Positions 31,739 to 41,150 of a stretch of DNA of 64,000 nucleotides are shown piece after piece. A model generated the notes under the pieces. The model was not told the DNA's origin, did not search any database, and saw only the letters and a list, made by a program, of their open reading frames with translations. Made by a program: the position numbers and the translations under genes. Every line of letters begins with the position of its first letter. The stretch's first letter is position 1. The stretch is from G965197675 sp965197675 (GTDB lineage Bacteria > Chloroflexota > Dehalococcoidia > Plut-88900): the NCBI GenBank assembly GCA_965197675.1, contig OZ240221.1, positions 806,001 to 870,000 on the forward strand, in the 5' to 3' direction.

Positions 31739-32952
31739 AAACTCAGAAAGAGGCTAAGCGCTATAAACTGCCGGATTCGTCGGGACACTTTGATGAGTTC
31801 GGAGGAAGGTTCATACCAGAGACGCTGATGCCAGCACTGGAAGAGTTGGAGAGAGCATACAACGAGGTCAGAGAAGACCAGGGGTTTGCTAATCATCTGG
31901 ATAAGCTCTCCAAGACCTATGCGGGCCGTCCCACCCCTCTGTACTTCGCTTCCAATCTATCGGAACGCTGTGATGGCGTTCGTATTTATCTCAAGCGGGA
32001 AGATCTGGCCCACACTGGTGCCCACAAGATAAACAACGTTCTCGGTCAGGGGCTTCTCGCTCATCGGATGGGGAAAAAGCGAATCATCGCCGAGACGGGA
32101 GCCGGACAGCATGGGGTAGCGGCTGCAACGATCTGCGCCATGCTAGGGCTTCAATGTATCGTCTACATGGGCGAGAAAGACGTCCATCGACAATCGTTGA
32201 ACGTGTTCAGGATGAAACTGCTGGGAGCTGAAGTCGTCTCCGTCACCAGCGGAAGCCGGACGCTGAAGGACGCCATCAACGAAGCCATTCGAGACTGGGT
32301 TGCCAACGTGCGGAATACCTACTATCTTCTTGGGAGCGTCGTTGGCGCCCACCCTTACCCCATGATGGTGAGAGACTTTCAGTCGGTGATCGGCCGAGAG
32401 TCTCGACAACAGATTTTAGAAGCGGAAGGTAGACTTCCCGATTACGCAGTAGCCTGTGTTGGAGGTGGCAGCAACGCCATCGGCCTGTTCTACCCATTCT
32501 TGGATGATGAAGGGGTGAAGCTGGTGGGAGTGGAGGCGGGGGGAGAAGGCCTCGATGCCCATAAGCACGCCGCCAGCCTGGGAAAGGGGAGTGTGGGAGT
32601 GCTTCATGGAGCTAAATCCTTCGTGTTACAGGATGAGCATGGGCAGATACGGGAAACCCACAGCATATCGGCGGGCTTGGACTACCCTGGGGTGGGCCCG
32701 GAGCACAGCTATCTCAAGGAGTCGCGTAGAGCGGAATATGTGTCGGTAACGGATGACCAGGCTTTGGAGGCGTTTCAAGTGCTAAGCCGCACCGAGGGAA
32801 TCATCCCCGCCTTGGAGCCAGCTCACGCCGTCTACTATGCCATGGAGTTGGCAAAGACCCTGCCCAAGGGCCAGATCATACTGGTCAACCTGAGCGGCCG
32901 CGGAGACAAGGATATCGACACGGTGGCCAGGGCGTTAGGGGTGGGTGTGTAG
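31735..32952 (+). CDS. trpB: Tryptophan synthase beta subunit
   Basis: TrpB condenses indole with serine. The 405-aa PLP enzyme has the Schiff-base lysine in HTGAHKINN and the phosphate-binding GGGSNAIG. Length and motifs are those of TrpB1, the form that normally partners with TrpA. No trpA follows: the next gene on this strand is a small Mrr-N-like protein after 260 bp. Either trpA is elsewhere or indole is provided another way. It is the last trp gene of the operon. Confidence 0.96.
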   Translation: MKTQKEAKRYKLPDSSGHFDEFGGRFIPETLMPALEELERAYNEVREDQGFANHLDKLSKTYAGRPTPLYFASNLSERCDGVRIYLKREDLAHTGAHKINNVLGQGLLAHRMGKKRIIAETGAGQHGVAAATICAMLGLQCIVYMGEKDVHRQSLNVFRMKLLGAEVVSVTSGSRTLKDAINEAIRDWVANVRNTYYLLGSVVGAHPYPMMVRDFQSVIGRESRQQILEAEGRLPDYAVACVGGGSNAIGLFYPFLDDEGVKLVGVEAGGEGLDAHKHAASLGKGSVGVLHGAKSFVLQDEHGQIRETHSISAGLDYPGVGPEHSYLKESRRAEYVSVTDDQALEAFQVLSRTEGIIPALEPAHAVYYAMELAKTLPKGQIILVNLSGRGDKDIDTVARALGVGV

Positions 32953-33212
32953 CGCCGGCTTTTTAAGCCCTCCCCACTCCACTTGTTACTCCCTCCCAAA
33001 CCCACCCCAGAGCTAGGCTCTGAAGAGCTTAAGTACTGTACGCTTCCATTGGTCATCCGCACTTCAGAGTGAATGTCGAGGCTCAATCCACCTGGGCAGT
33101 TGCTAACGTAGCCCAGGCAGAATGAATCTATCAATCTGAATTGACACGTCGTCCTTGCTCGGACTGAGTTGTTTGATGTCCAACAAACAGCTAGTCGGGG
33201 ATGGAGCACTGA

Positions 33213-33530
33213 ATGATACGGAAAAATGATGCCCCACCTGCTTGGTGGCATAAGGCTCTTGTTGAATTACAGGATGGGCAGGAAAAGCATATGTCCGAGA
33301 TTTATGAGGCTGTTGAAGAAATTTACAAGGAAGGGCTTAGTGACGGACTCTCCCCTTACTTTAACGAGGCTATGATGAAACCTAACCCTCGTACCGGTAA
33401 ACCGCGCTACATAAAGAATATTCAGGCAGCTCTAGTGTTACTAACGAAAAAAGGGTTAACAGAACGAGTACAACGAGGTTATTATCGAATTACAGAGATG
33501 GGGCGTAAGAGCCTTGAGGATTATTTCTAA
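33213..33530 (+). CDS. Mrr-N-like winged-helix small protein
   Basis: A 105-aa protein resembling the N-terminal winged-helix domain found in Mrr-type restriction proteins: WHKALVELQDGQEKHMSEI at the start and GLTERVQRGYYRITEMGRKSLEDYF at the end. No nuclease domain follows. The coding sequence is AT-richer than the trp genes. It lies 260 bp after trpB and converges with uvrA (2 bp apart). It could be a DNA-binding regulator or a remnant of a restriction gene. Family assignment is from motif memory only. Confidence 0.6.
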   Translation: MIRKNDAPPAWWHKALVELQDGQEKHMSEIYEAVEEIYKEGLSDGLSPYFNEAMMKPNPRTGKPRYIKNIQAALVLLTKKGLTERVQRGYYRITEMGRKSLEDYF

Positions 33531-33532
33531 GA

Positions 33533-36424
33533 CTATACCCTGGCGGCGGTTTGGTGTCTTTGTAGGAGGGGTTTGAGCCACTGACCGGTGTAAGAGCCTT
33601 CCATCTCTGCCACTTCCTCGGGGGTGCCGGTGGCTACCACGTATCCACCTTTGTCACCCGCTCCGGGACCCAGGTCGATCAGATAGTCGGCAGACTTGAT
33701 CAGGTCCAGATGGTGCTCTATCAGGACCACCGTGTTCCCCGAATCCACCAGCCGTTGCAGCACCCTCAAGAGGGCATAGGCGTCCTCGAAGGAGAGTCCG
33801 GTGGTCGGTTCGTCCAGTATGTACAGGGTCTGACCTGTAGCCCTGCGAGACAGCTCGGTGGATAGCTTCACTCTCTGAGCTTCGCCACCGCTGAGGGTCG
33901 TAGCCGGCTGTCCCAGACGTATGTAGCCCAGTCCTACGTCTCGCATGGTCTCCAGCTTGCTGCTCACCCTGTTAAAGTTCTGGAAGAAGTCGCAGGCCTC
34001 CTCCACCGTCATGCTCAACACTTCGGCGATATTCTTGCCCTTGAACTCGATCTCCAAGGCCTCACGACCGTACCGCTTACCCTTACACACCTCACAGGGA
34101 ACTGTAACGTCTGGGAGGAACTGCATCTCAATCTGAATGTAACCCTCGCCCTGGCAAGCCTCGCATCGACCACCCTTGACGTTAAAGGAGAACCGGCCTG
34201 GAGCATATCCCCTCGCCCGGGCCTCGGGAACGCTGGAAAATAGCTCCCTGATGGGGGTGAAGGCGCCAGTATAGGTTGTGGGATTGCTGCGGGGGGTACG
34301 GCCGATGGGTGACTGATCAATGTTCACTACTTTATCTATCTGTTCAACACCTAAGATTTCATGGAAAGCGCCGGGTCTGTCCTTAGCCTTGTAGAAATGC
34401 TGGGCCAGCTTCTTATAGAGAATCTCGTTGATGAGGGTGCTCTTGCCGCTGCCTGACACTCCTGTAACGCATACGAAGATGCCCAGAGGAACCTCCACGT
34501 CGATGTTCTTCAGGTTGTTCTCCCTGGCCCCCTTCACCACTAGGGTTTCGCCTGAACTGGAGCGCCGTTTTTCGGGGAGGGGTATCTCCTTGTGTCTGCC
34601 CAAGTATTGGCCAGTGAGCGATTCTTCGCACTGAGATATCTCATCCACTGTGCCAGTGGCCACTACCCATCCACCGTGCTCGCCGGCTCCAGGGCCGAGA
34701 TCGATAATGTGGTCGGCGGCTCTCATTATGGCCTCATCATGCTCCACGATCAGAATGGTATTGCCCAGGTCTCGCAGGCGTTTCAGAGTCTCTATGAGTC
34801 GGTGGTCATCCGCGGGGTGAAGTCCGATGGAAGGTTCGTCACACACGTAGAGCACGCCCATCAGGCCGCTTCCGATCTGGGTGGCCAGCCGGATGCGCTG
34901 GGCCTCGCCACCACTCAAAGTGCCCGCTGAACGACCCAGGGAGAGGTAGTCCAGACCGATGTCCCTCAGAAAGGTCAGACGGGACTGAATCTCCTTAAGT
35001 ATCTGCTCGGCGATGGTGTGTTCTCTCTGGGTCAAGGGTTCACTCACCCCGTTCTTCGATGGGCCACCCCCACCCAAGGACACCGCCCAGTCCAAAGCAT
35101 CGGCGATGGATTTCTCCGTCAAGTCCATGATGCCGATGCCGCCGACGGTTACGGCAAGGGATTCAGGCTTGAGACGTTTGCCATTGCAGGCAGGGCATGG
35201 GTTGGAGGTCATGTAGCGCTCGATCTCGCTTCGAGTGTAATCAGATTCGGTCTCACCATAGCGCCTTGCGAGGTTATTGATCACTCCTTCGAAGTTGGTG
35301 TTCCACTTCCAGACCTTTCCACGTCGATCGGTATGACTCATTACCATGGAGCGGTGATTGTTGCCGTGCAGGATAATCTCCACGTGTTCAGGCTTCAGCT
35401 TTTTTGCAGGCGCCTTGGTGGAGAATCCATAGGCCCTGGCGACCGACTCCATGGTGCTAGCGTACCAACTACTCATAGTCCCGGCCCTGGCCCATGGTTG
35501 GATGGCACCCTCGGCAATGGCAAGGTCTTTATTGGGTATGACCAGGTCGGGATCGATCTCCATCTTGGCACCGAGGCCGCTGCAGGTTGGACAGGCACCA
35601 TGAGGGCTATTAAAGCTAAACGTCCTAGGTTCGATCTCACCGAGGCTGATGCCACACTGAACGCAGGCGAAGTGCTCGGAGAAGAGCATCTCATCGTCGT
35701 CTATGATGGAGACTTTCACAACACCACTCCCTAGCTTAAGGGCGGTCTCGACTGAGTCGGCGATACGTTTGTCCTGGTCCTCACCCTCTCCGACTATCAG
35801 CCGGTCTACCACTATTTCGATGGTATGCTTTTTCTTCTTCTCCAATTTGATATCTTCGGACAGGTCCCGGATGTCGCCATTGACCCTCACCCGCACGAAC
35901 CCAGCCTTTCGTGCATCTTCAAAGATGGACTGGTGCTCACCTTTGCGACTGGTGACCATAGGGGCCATTATCATGATCCGGGTGTTCTCAGGGATGGCGA
36001 GAATGGAGTCCACTATCTGCTGTACCGTCTGCCGAGATATGAGCAGGCCGCAATTGGGGCAGTGAGGACGGCCTGCCCGGGCGTACAGCAGCCTCATGTA
36101 GTCGTATATCTCGGTGACGGTACCTACAGTGGACCGCGGGTTGTGTCGAGCCCCCTTCTGGTCGATAGATATAGCCGGACTTAGACCCTCTATATAGTCC
36201 ACGTCGGGCTTCTCCATCCGCCCCAGAAACTGTCGAGCATAAGCGGAAAGAGACTCGACATAGCGACGCTGGCCCTCCGCGTAGATAGTATCAAAGGCCA
36301 GGGAGCTTTTTCCTGAGCCGGACAGGCCGGTAATGACTACCAACTCGTCCCTGGGGATGGTTACATCGATGTTTTTGAGGTTGTGCTCGCGGGCGCCTTT
36401 AACGAAGATGGATTTGAGCGACAA
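33533..36424 (-). CDS. uvrA: Excinuclease ABC subunit A
   Basis: UvrA recognises bulky DNA damage in nucleotide excision repair and loads UvrB. The 963-aa protein has two ABC modules: Walker A GLSGSGKSS near residue 34 and GVSGSGKST near 645, with LSGGEAQR signatures in each. Two zinc modules are visible, one from CVQC to CPTC, the other CEACQGEG to CEVCKGKRYG. Length is typical. No uvrB or uvrC is near. The promoter should lie in the short divergent region 36425-36540. Confidence 0.97.
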   Translation of the reverse strand: MSLKSIFVKGAREHNLKNIDVTIPRDELVVITGLSGSGKSSLAFDTIYAEGQRRYVESLSAYARQFLGRMEKPDVDYIEGLSPAISIDQKGARHNPRSTVGTVTEIYDYMRLLYARAGRPHCPNCGLLISRQTVQQIVDSILAIPENTRIMIMAPMVTSRKGEHQSIFEDARKAGFVRVRVNGDIRDLSEDIKLEKKKKHTIEIVVDRLIVGEGEDQDKRIADSVETALKLGSGVVKVSIIDDDEMLFSEHFACVQCGISLGEIEPRTFSFNSPHGACPTCSGLGAKMEIDPDLVIPNKDLAIAEGAIQPWARAGTMSSWYASTMESVARAYGFSTKAPAKKLKPEHVEIILHGNNHRSMVMSHTDRRGKVWKWNTNFEGVINNLARRYGETESDYTRSEIERYMTSNPCPACNGKRLKPESLAVTVGGIGIMDLTEKSIADALDWAVSLGGGGPSKNGVSEPLTQREHTIAEQILKEIQSRLTFLRDIGLDYLSLGRSAGTLSGGEAQRIRLATQIGSGLMGVLYVCDEPSIGLHPADDHRLIETLKRLRDLGNTILIVEHDEAIMRAADHIIDLGPGAGEHGGWVVATGTVDEISQCEESLTGQYLGRHKEIPLPEKRRSSSGETLVVKGARENNLKNIDVEVPLGIFVCVTGVSGSGKSTLINEILYKKLAQHFYKAKDRPGAFHEILGVEQIDKVVNIDQSPIGRTPRSNPTTYTGAFTPIRELFSSVPEARARGYAPGRFSFNVKGGRCEACQGEGYIQIEMQFLPDVTVPCEVCKGKRYGREALEIEFKGKNIAEVLSMTVEEACDFFQNFNRVSSKLETMRDVGLGYIRLGQPATTLSGGEAQRVKLSTELSRRATGQTLYILDEPTTGLSFEDAYALLRVLQRLVDSGNTVVLIEHHLDLIKSADYLIDLGPGAGDKGGYVVATGTPEEVAEMEGSYTGQWLKPLLQRHQTAARV

Positions 36425-36537
36425 TAAACCTCATCCTGAACCAGGTTAACCTACAGTTTAGCATGCCTACCATGGCACAACAAGAGTGCTATAGGAGCGA
36501 GAGAAGTGCAAAACGACGGGATGGATGCGGAGGGGGG

Positions 36538-36543
36538 TATAAT
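36538..36543 (+). promoter_or_regulatory. -10 element for the zinc-ribbon/NYN pair
   Basis: A perfect TATAAT lies 28 bp before ATG 36572. No clear -35 is visible, but the position supports 36572 rather than upstream ATGs as the first start. Confidence 0.4.
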
Positions 36544-36571
36544 GCTACAAACTAAACCAGAGGTGACCTTC

Positions 36572-36730
36572 ATGCCCAGAGATTGGCGTGCGACTGGAGG
36601 TGGAGACTGGCAAGGGATAGAGACAGTAGTATCGGATAGCTATACATGTGGCTACTGTGGCTCTGATGTGGCATCGGAGAAAGGGTGGCATGCAACAACA
36701 TCAACTGCTTACATCAGGGGGATGGTCTAA
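36572..36730 (+). CDS. Short zinc-ribbon-like protein, possibly a truncated gene
   Basis: A 52-aa product. It contains a CxxC knuckle (YTCGYCGSDVASEKGW) of the type found at the N-terminus of larger proteins, sometimes joined to a DUF4145-type domain, where a second CxxC pair normally completes the site. Here the reading frame stops soon after (TAA at 36728-36730), so the zinc site would have only one pair unless it dimerises. Its stop codon directly abuts the NYN gene ATG. It is probably the stump of a longer gene or a small accessory protein. Longer in-frame starts exist at 36506 and 36542. Confidence 0.45.
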   Translation: MPRDWRATGGGDWQGIETVVSDSYTCGYCGSDVASEKGWHATTSTAYIRGMV

Positions 36731-37444
36731 ATGGTTTCTGAATCACGCTCGATAGCAATGCTGATTGATGGGGACAACGCCCAACCTTCATTGATTGAGC
36801 ACGTGCTAGCTGAAACTACGAAATACGGCGTCGTGACGACTCGGCGTGTCTATGGCGATTGGACAACTCCGCAGATGTCTGGGTGGAAAGATTTACTTCA
36901 CTCCTACGCTGTCCAACCGATGCAACAGTTTCGCTACACCGTCGGAAAGAACGCTACGGACAGTGCTCTTATAATCGACGCCATGGACCTGTTGCATGGC
37001 GAGACTGTCTCCGGTTTCTGCATAGTTTCTAGTGACAGTGACTATACCCGGTTGGCCACTAGGATACGAGAGCAAGGCTTGTTCGTGATGGGTGTAGGTC
37101 GGGTTGACACACCTGAGTCATTCGTGAACGCATGTGAGGTATTCGTTTACACTGAAAACCTGTCCCCCCTAACTGAGAACGAAGTTCCAGTAGCAGATCT
37201 GGCCGCCTTAGACTGGACTCAAACGGCTACGCGCGCAATCGAGATGGCGGTACAGGATGACGGCTGGGCGTTCCTTGGTGAGGTGGGAAATTACTTGCGC
37301 CAATTGAACCCAGCCTTTGATGTCAGGAGCTATGGAAAAAAGCAATTATCGTCGCTGATCAAATCCCAACCTGAGCTCTTCGAGACTAAGGAATCAAAGG
37401 CGCGTGGTGGAGCTTCGCAAGTATACGTGAGGCTGAAATCCTGA
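36731..37444 (+). CDS. NYN-domain ribonuclease-like protein with LOTUS/OST-HTH domain
   Basis: A 237-aa protein of the LabA/DUF88 type. The PIN-like NYN domain has acidic residues at Asp13/Asp15 (LIDGDNAQ), Asp77 (KNATDSALIID) and Asp102/Asp104 (VSSDSDYTRLA), a full set for a Mg-dependent RNase. The C-terminal part (about 165-237, ending SQVYVRLKS) fits an OST-HTH/LOTUS RNA-binding domain. It follows the zinc-ribbon fragment without a gap. RNA cleavage is likely from the family; the target is unknown. Confidence 0.83.
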   Translation: MVSESRSIAMLIDGDNAQPSLIEHVLAETTKYGVVTTRRVYGDWTTPQMSGWKDLLHSYAVQPMQQFRYTVGKNATDSALIIDAMDLLHGETVSGFCIVSSDSDYTRLATRIREQGLFVMGVGRVDTPESFVNACEVFVYTENLSPLTENEVPVADLAALDWTQTATRAIEMAVQDDGWAFLGEVGNYLRQLNPAFDVRSYGKKQLSSLIKSQPELFETKESKARGGASQVYVRLKS

Positions 37445-37530
37445 TCTCCGAATCCATGACCACGCAGGCCTGGATAGCGCATGGCCAAGACCTGCGCCGG
37501 TCTACCTAGCGATCAAGAAGCGGGCTACGA

Positions 37531-38781
37531 TTACACGTCAGGAAGGAGGGCGGGAGATAGTGTATCCCTGCTTTTCAGGGTAGAGGGCCACCAGTGGTTC
37601 TCCCATTCATCATCCCAAATGTGCCGGATGTGTGGAAAAACCTCTTTGCTGAAGAGCTCTATGTTTTTAAGGGTCAGCTCGTGGGGCATTGACCCTATGT
37701 GCAGTAACACCATCAGATTGCCTATTCGAAGGTTCTTCACCGCCTCGACGAGTTGGTCTTTCACAGAAGCTGGGCTGCCTCCTATCACGCACTGTCGATC
37801 CACGAAGTCTTTGTAGCTCCAGTCCTTCCAGTGTCCAGCCGAGTCCAGGAAAGCAGTGGTGCTCCTTTTAACGCTATTGACCAGGCTGGGATACTCCAAG
37901 TAGCCAGGTGCGGCGGCAAAGTGGGTGGGTATCCACTGTGTCTTATCGAAGAAGTATTTTATGTGCTGCGTATACTCTTCTTCAGCCTTGGCGTCAGTCT
38001 CTGACACCACCACCAGCTGTAGAAACCCAGCTCTGTGAGGATTCCCGTCTTTTCCGATCTGATCCATCCTTTCCCAAAACCTATCGAGTAACTCCTTAGC
38101 GTTAGCACTGCCGTAAAAGCTCAGGTAGCAGAAGCAGTAATCGTGCTTGGCGACGAAGTCCCAGGTGGCAACGCTGCCGTAGCTCGATGGAATCCATATA
38201 GGCGGGTGGGGTTTTTGGACAGGCTTAGGCCAAACATTAACATGACGGAGCTGGGTGTATTTGCCGTTGAATGCAAAGATGTCGTTCTCAGTCCAAGACC
38301 GGATAATCAACTCGTGGGCTTCTCTATACCTCTCTCTATGCTCTATGGGAGTAATCCCGTAGCAGAAGCTGCCATCGGGCGATGAACCTACGGGCATGCC
38401 GGCCACGAGTCGGCCGCCGCTGATGCAGTCCAGCATGGCATATTCCTCAGCGATGCGAGTGGGGGGCCGGGTGCTGGGTAAAGTAGCTCCCAGCTGGATA
38501 ATGGCCGTGTTCGTAGTGCTGCGCGCTAGAATGGCCCCCATGATATTAGGGTTGGGCATGAAGCCATAAGCGTTCTGATGGTGCTCGTTGGTGCATACGC
38601 CATCCAGTCCCATCTTATCGGCGTAGATCAACTCATCCAGGGTCCAGTTGTAGTACTGACCTGCTCTCTCGGCATCCATCAGGTCGCTCCAAGGAGGGTC
38701 GACCCATACCGAGCGGTACCTGTCTTGGAAATCATCGGGCAGGCCTCGATGGGGCATGAGATGGAACATGGATACCTTCAC
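37531..38781 (-). CDS. Luciferase-like (LLM) flavin-dependent monooxygenase
   Basis: A 416-aa luciferase-family barrel. The N-terminal KVSMFHLMPHRGLP, the VCTNEHHQNAYGFMPNP segment and the SGGRLVAGMPVGSSPD loop are typical. It is longer than the copy at 25069 and only distantly similar, so they are not recent duplicates. It lies 40 bp downstream of the M16 peptidase stop, which is on the same strand. The substrate is unknown. Confidence 0.85.
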   Translation of the reverse strand: MKVSMFHLMPHRGLPDDFQDRYRSVWVDPPWSDLMDAERAGQYYNWTLDELIYADKMGLDGVCTNEHHQNAYGFMPNPNIMGAILARSTTNTAIIQLGATLPSTRPPTRIAEEYAMLDCISGGRLVAGMPVGSSPDGSFCYGITPIEHRERYREAHELIIRSWTENDIFAFNGKYTQLRHVNVWPKPVQKPHPPIWIPSSYGSVATWDFVAKHDYCFCYLSFYGSANAKELLDRFWERMDQIGKDGNPHRAGFLQLVVVSETDAKAEEEYTQHIKYFFDKTQWIPTHFAAAPGYLEYPSLVNSVKRSTTAFLDSAGHWKDWSYKDFVDRQCVIGGSPASVKDQLVEAVKNLRIGNLMVLLHIGSMPHELTLKNIELFSKEVFPHIRHIWDDEWENHWWPSTLKSRDTLSPALLPDV

Positions 38782-38820
38782 GGCACGTCTCCGATGGTAT
38801 AGCTGGACTCAGCCGTCTTA

Positions 38821-40083
38821 TCAGAGCCTGAGCAGCCGTTGTAGGCCTTTTTCACTGCGGTGAGGCCCCACCAAGGCCAGATTCAGCTTCTCAGTAATTA
38901 ATAGCTGGCCGGCAACACGCTTTACATCATCGGAGGACACGACATCTATCTCTTTTAGGACGTCGTCTACAGTGAGGATACGGCCCATAAGAGACTCTTG
39001 ACCGCCCACCCAACTGGCTACGCTGCGGGTTTCCTCCATTCTCAGCATGAGGCGGCCCTTGGTCAACTCCTTCGCCTTGGTCAACTCAGCATCGGTTACA
39101 CCTTCCTTGATCTTGTGAAGCTCCTCGATGATGGCAGCTATCGCCTCCCTGGAGCGGGAGGGGTCTACACCCGCATAGACGGTAATCGCGCCCGAGTCCA
39201 GGAAGTGAGTGGTGTAGCTAAAGATGCTGTAGGCGAGTCCTTTGTTCTCACGCAGCTCCACGAATAGACGACTACTCATGCCCTCACCCAGGATTATGTT
39301 CAGAAGATGGAGGGCGTGTCGATCGGGATGGAGGATGGGCAGACCCCGGAGGGCAACACAGAGATGCGACTGTTCAGTCTTCCGGTATTCGATTTTCAGC
39401 CGGGGAGCACTCTGTTCATCCGAGGCCGGTGTCCATCGATGGGGCGTACTAGGCTTCCAATCGGAAAGCGTCTCGTATAGTAAGGTGGCTATCTCGTCGT
39501 GGCCCACGTCTCCCGCGACAGATATGACCGTATTTGTCGGGGAATACTGATTGTTCATGTAGTCGAGAATCGCTTCCCTGGATATTCTACTAATGGACTC
39601 TTTGGTACCGCCAATATCCCTTCCCAGCGGATGGTCAGGCCAAACAATAGACTCTATGAGCACATCTACCCATTGCTGAGGCGAGTCCTTGACCATGTTT
39701 AGCTCTTCGAGTATGACCTGTCGCTCCTTTTCCACATCCTCGGGATCAAAACGGGATTTCCTCAGCATGTCCATCAGCAGGTTTATTGAATTGGACAGGT
39801 GAGGCCTGGCGACCTTGGCCCACAGAATGGTCATCTCCTGGTCAGTGCTGCCGTTGAGAATGCCACCTACGCCTTCGATCACCTCGGAGATGGACTGGGG
39901 GGTGGGATGCTCCTCCGTGCCCTTAAAGCAGAGATGCTCTATAAAATGGGATACGCCGGCCTCTTCATTCTTTTCGTACCTGGAGCCTGTGCCGATGAAC
40001 ACCATGACAGAAGCGGACAGGGTATGGGTCATGGGGCAGGTAATAACCCTGATCCCGTTATCCAGAGTTGTCTTGGTGTACAT
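38821..40083 (-). CDS. M16-family zinc peptidase (mitochondrial processing peptidase-like)
   Basis: A 420-aa inverzincin. The inverted zinc motif HxxEH is His46-Phe-Ile-Glu49-His50 (SHFIEHLCFKGT), and the distal zinc glutamate lies in VEKERQVILEEL about 76 residues later. The second, inactive half domain begins near residue 190 with the expected arginine/tyrosine region. No signal peptide is seen, so it is probably cytoplasmic. It resembles YmxG/PqqL-type peptidases that degrade peptides. A metallo-beta-lactamase-fold gene lies 35 bp upstream. Confidence 0.92.
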   Translation of the reverse strand: MYTKTTLDNGIRVITCPMTHTLSASVMVFIGTGSRYEKNEEAGVSHFIEHLCFKGTEEHPTPQSISEVIEGVGGILNGSTDQEMTILWAKVARPHLSNSINLLMDMLRKSRFDPEDVEKERQVILEELNMVKDSPQQWVDVLIESIVWPDHPLGRDIGGTKESISRISREAILDYMNNQYSPTNTVISVAGDVGHDEIATLLYETLSDWKPSTPHRWTPASDEQSAPRLKIEYRKTEQSHLCVALRGLPILHPDRHALHLLNIILGEGMSSRLFVELRENKGLAYSIFSYTTHFLDSGAITVYAGVDPSRSREAIAAIIEELHKIKEGVTDAELTKAKELTKGRLMLRMEETRSVASWVGGQESLMGRILTVDDVLKEIDVVSSDDVKRVAGQLLITEKLNLALVGPHRSEKGLQRLLRL

Positions 40084-40118
40084 ACAATTGCTCAGCCGGT
40101 CTTACTACTCCGAGGATT

Positions 40119-40757
40119 CTAGCTGTGGAGCCACTGAACATCTCCGTACAAGCTGGGGGGGTGAGAGGCATTTTTGAAAACATCGTACTGTTTCTTCTCT
40201 CTTCCAAGGACGGTCTCCACACCATGACCGGGATACACGTTGATGTCATCTTCCAGCGCGAAGATTCGCTCCTCCAGACTTTTTACCAGCCTCCGGAAGT
40301 TATCAGCACTGGTAGTGTTGCCCGGGCCATTGGGGAAAAGGGTATCACCTGAGAAGAGGTGTTTCCCCCAGAGGAAGGAGGTGCCCCCAGGAGTATGTCC
40401 GGGAACGTGGATGGTATTGAAGGTTATGGTCCCAAAGGAAAAAGTGCCATCATGCTGGAAGTGCTGATCTGGCGGCTCAGGCAGCTGAGGGGCATCGTCA
40501 GGGTGGACTATCATGGGCACATTAAGGGCATTTCTGAGCTCGGTGTAGCTGCCTATGTGGTCAAAATGGGTATGGGTAAAGAGGACAGCCTTTACGTCGG
40601 TGCCCTCAGCTTCGGCTAGTATCTTGTCCGGCTCTGCGGGAGCATCGATGATGACGCTTTCGTTGGTCTTGGGACAAACCACTATATAGCAGTTGTTGAC
40701 GTAGGACCCTGTTACAGTCTTTCTAATCTGGATTCCGTTGTTGAATAGGACGGCCAT
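40119..40757 (-). CDS. Metallo-beta-lactamase-fold hydrolase (glyoxalase II-like)
   Basis: A 212-aa MBL-fold protein. The metal motif HTHFDHIG and later PGHTPGG, SGDTLFPNGPG and YPGHG provide the usual His/Asp ligands. Small one-domain proteins like this often hydrolyse S-acyl glutathione-type thioesters or persulfides. I start at ATG 40757 (MAVLFNNG), since four extra residues from 40769 add nothing. It lies 35 bp upstream of the M16 peptidase on the same strand. Confidence 0.85.
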   Translation of the reverse strand: MAVLFNNGIQIRKTVTGSYVNNCYIVVCPKTNESVIIDAPAEPDKILAEAEGTDVKAVLFTHTHFDHIGSYTELRNALNVPMIVHPDDAPQLPEPPDQHFQHDGTFSFGTITFNTIHVPGHTPGGTSFLWGKHLFSGDTLFPNGPGNTTSADNFRRLVKSLEERIFALEDDINVYPGHGVETVLGREKKQYDVFKNASHPPSLYGDVQWLHS

Positions 40758-40916
40758 TTTCTCCTCCAAGACGGTTGCTCTTGAGACAGTTCAAAATGGG
40801 GTGATGCACGCGTCAGCTTATCAGAGGGGCCGTCTGATTGTAAAGCTCTGGGCGGACTTCCACGAGGGCAGTCGCATGGTGAGTTGGCGAATACACCGCC
40901 AGTTGTTTTTCCGACT

Positions 40917-41150
40917 TTCGCCGGCGTCCAGACAGGCGAGGTGAGGGTTCCGCCAAAGCTGGTTTTAGGCAAAATGCGATTGCCCTGCACTATAACCTGA
41001 CTGGGCTTGTGTGTGGCAACTTGATTGAATTTTCTGGTCCCTGTTCAAACTTGATTGAGTTATAAAAAAAGTTTTGTTTTCGGGGTTTTCCAGGCACAAG
41101 ATGTCGTTATAACTTGATTGAGTTTTTCGTCAGGATGGGGTTGGGGTCTG
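40917..41150 (+). repeat. Dispersed repeat family R1, copy C
   Basis: A full R1 copy, with CGGCGTCCAGAC, CCAAAGCTGGTTTTAGGC, CCCTGCACTATAACC and AACTTGATTG boxes at 41018, 41048 and 41111, then AAGTTTTGTTTT and CCAGGCAC. The first two boxes are 30 bp apart. Confidence 0.85.

Noticed and set aside
35018..35734. 238-codon plus-strand frame inside uvrA
   Set aside because: It lies fully antisense to the UvrA coding sequence, which is intact, and gives no recognisable protein.
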